From an uncultured Actinomycetes bacterium (lineage in GTDB: Bacteria; Actinomycetota; Actinomycetes; Nanopelagicales; Nanopelagicaceae), in assembly GCA_903928745.1 (NCBI GenBank), contig CAIYRR010000001.1, forward strand, positions 22,230-86,229: DNA of 64,000 nt, read 5' to 3'. The translations under genes were made by a program, and so were the position numbers. The stretch's first letter is position 1. Every line of letters starts with the position of its first letter. Shown here piece by piece: positions 58,049 through 64,000 of this stretch. Under the pieces are notes generated by a model that did not search any database, was not told the DNA's origin, and was given only the letters and a program-made list of their open reading frames with translations.

Positions 58049-58822
58049 ATGTCATTTGAGCCTAAGAATAAGAGAACTCGCAGCCTCCGGGCCCTAGCTA
58101 CCCTGAGTGGTGGCATTGGTCTGATGGTGTTGCTGAGCGGGTGTTCAAAAGTTTCTGGTTTTGGATATCAAAAAGATCTTTCCAGCGTCAATGAAACTTC
58201 TATTTCGTTATGGCAAGGTGCATGGATTACTGCAGCGTGTGTTGGTCTCTTCACTGCTGGACTAATTTTGTACTCATCATTTGCTCACCGCAAGAAAGAA
58301 GGCGAAGAGTTCCCTCGCCAGATTCAGTATCACATTCCTGTTGAAGTGGCTTATACGTTGATTCCATTCATCATTGTTGCTGTGCTTTTTGCATTCACTG
58401 CGCGTGATGAATCAAAGATCACCGCGAAGGAACCAACCAAAGTCATGCATGACATTTCGGTCAATGGAATTCAATGGTCATGGCAATTTACTTATCCAGA
58501 AGCTGGCGCCAATGCCACTGTCACAGGTACACCTGCCAATCCACCAACGCTCTATATGCCACAAGGTGAGCGAGTACGTTTTACTCTCAATTCAAGCGAC
58601 GTGGTACATGGATTCTGGATCCCTGCATTTATGATCCAGCTTCAAAACTTGCCAGGCGTTACAAATCATCTTGAATTCACTGCAAACAAGATTGGTGAAT
58701 TTCCAGGGCGTTGCAATATTTTATGCGGACGAGATCATTCCCGAATGTTCTTTACTGTAAAGGTTGTTTCACCCGCTGATTATCAAAACTACCTAGCAGG
58801 ATTGAAAGCGAGCCAGTCATGA
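58049..58822 (+). CDS. ctaC: Cytochrome c oxidase subunit II
   Basis: Lipobox-like LLSGCSK, two TMs, [56 protein letters not shown] (CuA). Confidence 0.95.
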   Translation: MSFEPKNKRTRSLRALATLSGGIGLMVLLSGCSKVSGFGYQKDLSSVNETSISLWQGAWITAACVGLFTAGLILYSSFAHRKKEGEEFPRQIQYHIPVEVAYTLIPFIIVAVLFAFTARDESKITAKEPTKVMHDISVNGIQWSWQFTYPEAGANATVTGTPANPPTLYMPQGERVRFTLNSSDVVHGFWIPAFMIQLQNLPGVTNHLEFTANKIGEFPGRCNILCGRDHSRMFFTVKVVSPADYQNYLAGLKASQS

Positions 58823-60486
58823 CAACTTTCGCATCGCCACCAAAGACAGCAGTGGTTGCTCGCAGTTCTGCTTCTCTTCCACCAACGAGTAAAGGCCGCC
58901 TCTTTGTAAAGTGGATTACATCTACCGATCACAAAACAATCGGTTATATGTACCTGATTACATCTTTCTCCTGGTTTCTTATTGGCGGAATCCTCGCGCT
59001 CTTTCTACGTGCAGAGCTAACAGTTCCTGGTCAACAATTCTGGAGCAATGAGCAGTACAACCAGATTTTCACCATGCACGGAACCGTTATGTTGCTGATG
59101 TTTGCAACGCCACTCTTTGTGGGATTCGCCAACGTCATCATGCCTTTGCAAATTGGCGCAGCGGATGTTGCTTTCCCTCGCCTAAATATGCTCTCTTATT
59201 GGCTCTACCTTTTTGGTGGCACGATGGCATTTGGTGGCTTCCTAGCACCAGGAGGAGCGGCCTCCTTTGGTTGGACTGCTTACGCACCACTTGCTAACTC
59301 CCAATTCTCACCAGGTATTGGGGGAGACTTGTGGGTTATCGGTTTGGCTATGGGTGGTATCGGAACAATTCTTTCCGGCGTTAACTTCATAACCACAATT
59401 TTTACAATGCGCGCACCAGGTATGACGATGTTCCGGATGTCCATCTTCTCTTGGAATATTTTGTTGACATCGATTCTCGTACTTTTGGCTTTCCCGCCTT
59501 TGGCAGCAGCATTCCTTGGATTGGAAGCAGACCGACTCTTTGGTTCGCATCTTTTTGATCCAGCAAATGGTGGAGCCATGTTGTGGCAACACCTTTTCTG
59601 GTTCTTTGGACACCCCGAGGTTTACATCTTGGCTCTGCCATTCTTTGGTATCGCTACAGAAATCTTGCCGGTCTTTAGTCGCAAGCCAATTTTCGGTTAC
59701 AAGGGTTTGATCGCCGCAACAATTGCTATCGCAGCCCTTTCCGTTTCTGTTTGGGCTCACCACCTCTTTGCAACAGGTCAAGTGCTTCTGCCGTTCTTCT
59801 CGTTCATGACTTTCCTCATTGGTATCCCAACAGGTGTGAAGTTCTTTAACTGGATCGGCACGATGTGGCGAGGCGCAATCACCTTCGAAACACCGATGCT
59901 ATGGATTGTTGGATTCCTGATTACATTCCTCTTCGGCGGGCTGACCGGAATCATCCTGGCATCGCCTCCGCTGGACTTCGCTGTTTCCGCTTCCTACTTC
60001 GTTGTCGCTCACTTCCATTACGTACTCTTTGGAACTGTTGTATTCGCCATGTTTGGTGGCTTCTATTTCTGGTGGCCAAAGATGACAGGAAAGATGCTCA
60101 ATGAACGCCTCGGCAAGGTTCATTTCTGGATGACCTTCTTTGGTTTCCACCTGACTTTCTTGGTGCAACATTGGTTGGGTATCAAGGGCTTCCCACGTCG
60201 TTACGCCGATTACCTGCCTACAGATGGCTTCACTTTCATGAACCAGATTTCAACAGTTGGTTCAGTCCTACTTGCAGCATCCATGATTCCGTTCTTGGTG
60301 AATGTATGGATTACTCGCAAGTCACCAATGGTTGGAGTGGATGATCCATGGGGCTACGGAGCCTCTCTGGAGTGGGCAACATCGTGCCCACCTCCACGTC
60401 ACAACTTCCTTTCAATGCCTCGTATTCGCTCGGAGCGACCAGCATTTGACCTGCATCACCCACATATCAAGACCGAAGGGCACTAA
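58819..60486 (+). CDS. ctaD: Cytochrome c oxidase subunit I
   Basis: [84 protein letters not shown]. Confidence 0.98.
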   Translation: MTTFASPPKTAVVARSSASLPPTSKGRLFVKWITSTDHKTIGYMYLITSFSWFLIGGILALFLRAELTVPGQQFWSNEQYNQIFTMHGTVMLLMFATPLFVGFANVIMPLQIGAADVAFPRLNMLSYWLYLFGGTMAFGGFLAPGGAASFGWTAYAPLANSQFSPGIGGDLWVIGLAMGGIGTILSGVNFITTIFTMRAPGMTMFRMSIFSWNILLTSILVLLAFPPLAAAFLGLEADRLFGSHLFDPANGGAMLWQHLFWFFGHPEVYILALPFFGIATEILPVFSRKPIFGYKGLIAATIAIAALSVSVWAHHLFATGQVLLPFFSFMTFLIGIPTGVKFFNWIGTMWRGAITFETPMLWIVGFLITFLFGGLTGIILASPPLDFAVSASYFVVAHFHYVLFGTVVFAMFGGFYFWWPKMTGKMLNERLGKVHFWMTFFGFHLTFLVQHWLGIKGFPRRYADYLPTDGFTFMNQISTVGSVLLAASMIPFLVNVWITRKSPMVGVDDPWGYGASLEWATSCPPPRHNFLSMPRIRSERPAFDLHHPHIKTEGH

Positions 60487-60490
60487 TCAC

Positions 60491-60892
60491 ATGAAGGTCT
60501 CGTGGCAGTTATTTCTTGGTTTCACGCTTTTCTATTTCATGATGGCGATCATCTACTGGCAACTCGGTGGTGAGGCGGTAGGTATTACCGCTATTGGTCT
60601 GAGTGGTGGACTTGCTGGACTTGTTGGTTTTTATATGTGGTACTCGTCCAAGAACACCGGCGGAATTTTGCCTGAAGATAATCAAGATGGCGAGATTGCT
60701 GACGGAGCTGGAGACCTAGGTTTCTACAGTCCACACTCATGGTGGCCTCTACCTGTTGCGCTATCTGCATGTGCTGCCGGTCTTGGACTGATCATCGGTT
60801 GGTGGCTCACGATTATCTCCGTGGGCGCTTTGCTTATCAGCATCGTTGGATTCGTTACTGAATACGAAAAGCCTTCCGTTTCAAGTCACTAA
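60491..60892 (+). CDS. ctaF: Cytochrome c oxidase subunit IV (actinobacterial type)
   Basis: MKVSWQLFLGFTLFYFMMAIIYW; GTGGILPEDNQDGEIADGAGDLGFYSPHSWWPL-like; start corrected to 60491. Confidence 0.92.
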   Translation: MKVSWQLFLGFTLFYFMMAIIYWQLGGEAVGITAIGLSGGLAGLVGFYMWYSSKNTGGILPEDNQDGEIADGAGDLGFYSPHSWWPLPVALSACAAGLGLIIGWWLTIISVGALLISIVGFVTEYEKPSVSSH

Positions 60893-60898
60893 GTTCTG

Positions 60899-62134
60899 AT
60901 GACCTTGGAACAAGGCACAAGCGCTCTATCTGCGCGAGCAGCACTGGCCCGCAATATTCGTGGGCTTCCAAAAGCTGCAACGTGGGGCGCTTTATTTTCG
61001 GGGCTACTCGTGGTTCTTGTTTCCACGACAGGCCCTCTTGCGATTCTCTTTCAGGCTGCATCTGCTGGCAAACTTTCTGAGCAAGAGACTTCTTCGTGGC
61101 TCTTAATGATCTTTCTAGGGTCCGGGCTCTTTTCTCTCATTCTCTCCCTCAGACATGGAATGCCAATTATCGGTGCCTGGGGGACTGCAACGACAGCGCT
61201 TTTGGTAACAGGGCTACCAGCGAATTCCTTCTCGCAAGTTATTGGCGCCTATTTCGTTGCTTCATTAGCGTTGTTGTTAGTTGGCACTACAAGAGCGTTC
61301 AACTCAATCATGCGTCACGTTCCAAGGCCAGTAGTGATGGCGATGTTGGCTGGGATCCTTTTTCGTTTTGGAATTGGCGTATTTACTTCTCTGAATTCTA
61401 ACTTGGTTCTGGGTCTGGCCATGATTACAACTTTCTTCATTGGCCGCCGCTACAGATGGAGGGCGCCTGTTGTCGGCGCCTTAGCAGTAGGACTTATTGT
61501 GGCAGCGCTGCAATCCAAGCTTGTGAATCCTCATATTTCACTCTCTCTAGCAAAACCTATTTGGACCACTCCATCATTTTCACTCGGAGCAATTTTTACT
61601 TTGGCGATGCCAATTTTCTTAATGGTTCTGACCACTCAAAATGCTGCGGGAATTGCGGTTCTACATAACTCCAATTATCAACCACCCGATAATCAGATCG
61701 TCACATGGGGCGCGCTGTTGTCATTAGTTGGTGCAGGTTTTGGTGGAAGCGGTGTAAACATCTCCACAATTACTGCTGCGATTGTCACCCAAGAATCTGC
61801 CGATCCAAATCCCAAGACCCGATATTTTGCTGGCGTATCTTGCGGTATTTTCTATTTGTTATTGGCATTCTTTGGTGCCACAGTTACGGGTCTATTTGTA
61901 TCCTTGCCAGCAGATCTAATGGTGACGATTGCAGGTTTGGCACTAATCCCTGTGATCGCATCTGCATCCAATGACGCACTCTCCGATCCTGGTTATCGCG
62001 AAGCAGGTTTAGTTACTTTGCTCATCACTGTCTCTGGAGTCAGCGCCTGGCATCTCGGTTCACCATTTTGGGGGTTACTTGGTGGCGTTGTAGTTCACCA
62101 AATAACTTCGTGGAAGATTTCAACGAGATCCTAG
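60899..62134 (+). CDS. Benzoate/H+ symporter BenE family transporter
   Basis: GAWGTATTALLVTG; MAMLAGILFRFGIGVF; GFGGSGVNISTITAAIVTQESADPNPKTRYFAGVSCGIFYLLLAFFGA. Confidence 0.88.
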   Translation: MTLEQGTSALSARAALARNIRGLPKAATWGALFSGLLVVLVSTTGPLAILFQAASAGKLSEQETSSWLLMIFLGSGLFSLILSLRHGMPIIGAWGTATTALLVTGLPANSFSQVIGAYFVASLALLLVGTTRAFNSIMRHVPRPVVMAMLAGILFRFGIGVFTSLNSNLVLGLAMITTFFIGRRYRWRAPVVGALAVGLIVAALQSKLVNPHISLSLAKPIWTTPSFSLGAIFTLAMPIFLMVLTTQNAAGIAVLHNSNYQPPDNQIVTWGALLSLVGAGFGGSGVNISTITAAIVTQESADPNPKTRYFAGVSCGIFYLLLAFFGATVTGLFVSLPADLMVTIAGLALIPVIASASNDALSDPGYREAGLVTLLITVSGVSAWHLGSPFWGLLGGVVVHQITSWKISTRS

Positions 62135-62136
62135 AT

Positions 62137-62769
62137 TTAGCGTGACATCGTTGATAGCTTCTTGAGGAATTCTTCCTCACTAACAACCTGTGCGGTAAAT
62201 GCCATTCCTGCGTGACCGCGCCCGCAAAGAATGTTGCAAAGACCAGGGAATGAACCTAACTTATCTGCGGTGAAATCAAAGTGTGCGCTCTCTCCAGGTA
62301 CTGCTTCCTTGTCGAGTGCTAATCCAGGAATCCAGAAACCATGCGATGTGTCAGCTGAATTCGTCAACGTGAAATGAAGAATTTTGCCCTGTGGAATATA
62401 GAGAACCTCACTCGTGCGCTTGCTCTTGTCATCGAGTGAGTAAACAAATGAGTACGACCATGACGCGACATCAATTTTCACATCTCCAGAACTCTTGATC
62501 GTGGCTACAGGATTCGATGAAGGAGATGCCGATGCAGAAGGAGTCGCCGATGCTGAAGCTTGCGGTGCAGGGGTTTGAGTGCGGAGAACCTTTTTCCATA
62601 TAGTCTTCTTGCCAACTTTTGCGCAGATGAGCGCGGTGGAGCCGGATTTCGAGAGTGAACCGACCTTCTTACAGGCGCCACCTACGGAGTTGGTTGCCAG
62701 AGCGCTGGGAGTAGGAAGGAGTACCAACACAAGGCAGGCTGTAATTATGGAGAGAGAAATTCGTTTCAT
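62137..62769 (-). CDS. Secreted standalone CuA/COX2-like cupredoxin
   Basis: Signal peptide MKRISLSIITACLVLVLLPTPSALA; TSHGFWIPGLALDKEAVPGESAHFDFTADKLGSFPGLCNILCGRGHAGMAFTAQVV; no COX2 TM hairpin. Confidence 0.85.
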   Translation of the reverse strand: MKRISLSIITACLVLVLLPTPSALATNSVGGACKKVGSLSKSGSTALICAKVGKKTIWKKVLRTQTPAPQASASATPSASASPSSNPVATIKSSGDVKIDVASWSYSFVYSLDDKSKRTSEVLYIPQGKILHFTLTNSADTSHGFWIPGLALDKEAVPGESAHFDFTADKLGSFPGLCNILCGRGHAGMAFTAQVVSEEEFLKKLSTMSR

Positions 62770-62802
62770 GACTCAAAGCATAGATAGCGATGAGTGCTAG
62801 CA

Positions 62803-64000
62803 CTAGTGAGAATCAATCTCCTTGTGGGCGTCGCCCCCTGGCTTTTGAATCTGCTCAGCATCTGCTCGACTGATACGCGCACGAAGTTTGCTTCCTCGGC
62901 TATTTGGATTGCGGACGCCATGCTCGTCTTCGGCGACGTGTTCCAAGGCAAGAGGTTGTTCGTGCTGGGTGAGTGTCCAGGCCTTCTCTTTCGAAATTGG
63001 CTCATGGACCTCGATGAATTCGCCTTCGGCGGTCATCATCAAACGGCCGGTCTCTTTGCCATGCAAGACGAGGTCGCTATCGGCTCTCTGGAGCGATAGA
63101 CAGAGGCGCTTGGTGATCACGTAGGCGATCGGAGGCAGAACGAATATCCCAATTCGGCTAAACCACATGATCTGGTTAATGGTCAACGAGAAGTGCGTTG
63201 CGATGATGTCGTTACCACCGTTGAGCAGCGTCACAAGAATGAAAGTCAGTGACATGGCACCAAGGGCGGTGCGGTTTGGAGCATTGCGAGGACGATCCAA
63301 GAGATGGTGTTCGCGCTTATCTCCGGTAAACCAGCTCTCGATGAATGGATAAAGAGCCATTCCCGTGAAAAGAATTCCCGGAACGATTAATCCGGGAATC
63401 AAAATATTCCATGAGATTGTGTGGCCAAATGCGTGAGTTTCAATGGGGGGAGACATACGGACTAATCCATCGAGCCATCCCATGTACCAGTCCGGCTGCG
63501 AACCAGCAGAAATTTGTCCTGGAGTGTAAGGACCGTAAAGCCAGATTGGGTTAATAGATGCAAGTGCAGATAGCAGAGCAGTTACGCCAAATACGATGAA
63601 GAAAAATCCGCCAGCTTTTGCCATGTAGACAGGCATAAGTGGATAGCCGACAACATTCTTCTCAGTGCGACCTGGACCTGGATATTGAGTGTGCTTCTGG
63701 TACCAGACCAACATGAGGTGAGCGGTAATGAGAGCCAAGAAAATTCCAGGCAAGAGCAGTACGTGCACTGTAAAGATTCGTGGAATAAAGGTATCTCCAG
63801 GGAATGCTCCTCCAAATGCGAAGAAGGATAGATAAGAACCAACGACAGGCATTGCTTGGATAATTGCCTCAGCGATACGGATACCCGTTCCGGAGAGAAG
63901 ATCATCAGGCAATGAGTAACCTAAAAATCCTTCAACGATTCCGAGAGTTAGAAGGCCTACTCCGATAATCCAGTTGAATTCACGTGGCTTGCGATAAGCA
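62803..64000 (-). CDS. qcrB: Cytochrome bc1 complex cytochrome b subunit, truncated by window edge
   Basis: Reads through 63912 to the window edge (AYRKPREFNWIIGVGLLTLGIVEGFLGYSLPDDLLSGTGIRIAEAIIQAMPVVG); QPDWYMGWLDG; actinobacterial C-terminal extension. Confidence 0.95.
   Translation of the reverse strand, partial: AYRKPREFNWIIGVGLLTLGIVEGFLGYSLPDDLLSGTGIRIAEAIIQAMPVVGSYLSFFAFGGAFPGDTFIPRIFTVHVLLLPGIFLALITAHLMLVWYQKHTQYPGPGRTEKNVVGYPLMPVYMAKAGGFFFIVFGVTALLSALASINPIWLYGPYTPGQISAGSQPDWYMGWLDGLVRMSPPIETHAFGHTISWNILIPGLIVPGILFTGMALYPFIESWFTGDKREHHLLDRPRNAPNRTALGAMSLTFILVTLLNGGNDIIATHFSLTINQIMWFSRIGIFVLPPIAYVITKRLCLSLQRADSDLVLHGKETGRLMMTAEGEFIEVHEPISKEKAWTLTQHEQPLALEHVAEDEHGVRNPNSRGSKLRARISRADAEQIQKPGGDAHKEIDSH

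Noticed and set aside
59308-59781. 157-aa ORF antisense to ctaD
   Set aside because: Shadow ORF; ctaD sense frame is unambiguous.
1-64000. tRNA, rRNA, IS elements, prophage, toxin-antitoxin or restriction loci
   Set aside because: Looked for in intergenic gaps and protein motifs; none could be supported.

Overview
Chromosomal window (about 64 kb, moderate GC, tightly packed) from an actinobacterium. My inference, not a search result, is a small-genome freshwater Nanopelagicales/acI-like lineage. Most of it is housekeeping: padR-ino1, glnA-RDD-DUF4191-plsC-lipA-lipB, sucB-lpd-pepA, gcvT, nadA-erpA, cysteine desulfurase-tusA, ctaC-ctaD-ctaF, and a partial qcrB at the right edge. I saw no rRNA, tRNA, CRISPR array, IS element or prophage. 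The parts most worth a second look are: (1) a SAM-IV-like riboswitch ahead of a polar amino-acid ABC transporter plus an N-formylglutamate-amidohydrolase-family gene, with a strong hairpin at the start of the permease ORF; (2) a cobalamin riboswitch with terminator ahead of an ECF transporter operon that also encodes a secreted protein; (3) a membrane redox island made of a split cytochrome-b operon without Rieske or PEWY/PDWY, a divergent ferric-reductase-like gene, an FMN_bind protein and small TM proteins absent from the ORF track; (4) a secreted standalone CuA-domain protein between the cta and qcr genes; (5) an ABC exporter pair with reciprocal, complete degeneration of one ATP site; (6) a solitary Cas4/RecB-like nuclease; (7) a pseudo-alpha/beta-hydrolase membrane protein. 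All family calls come from reading motifs; no database search was run.
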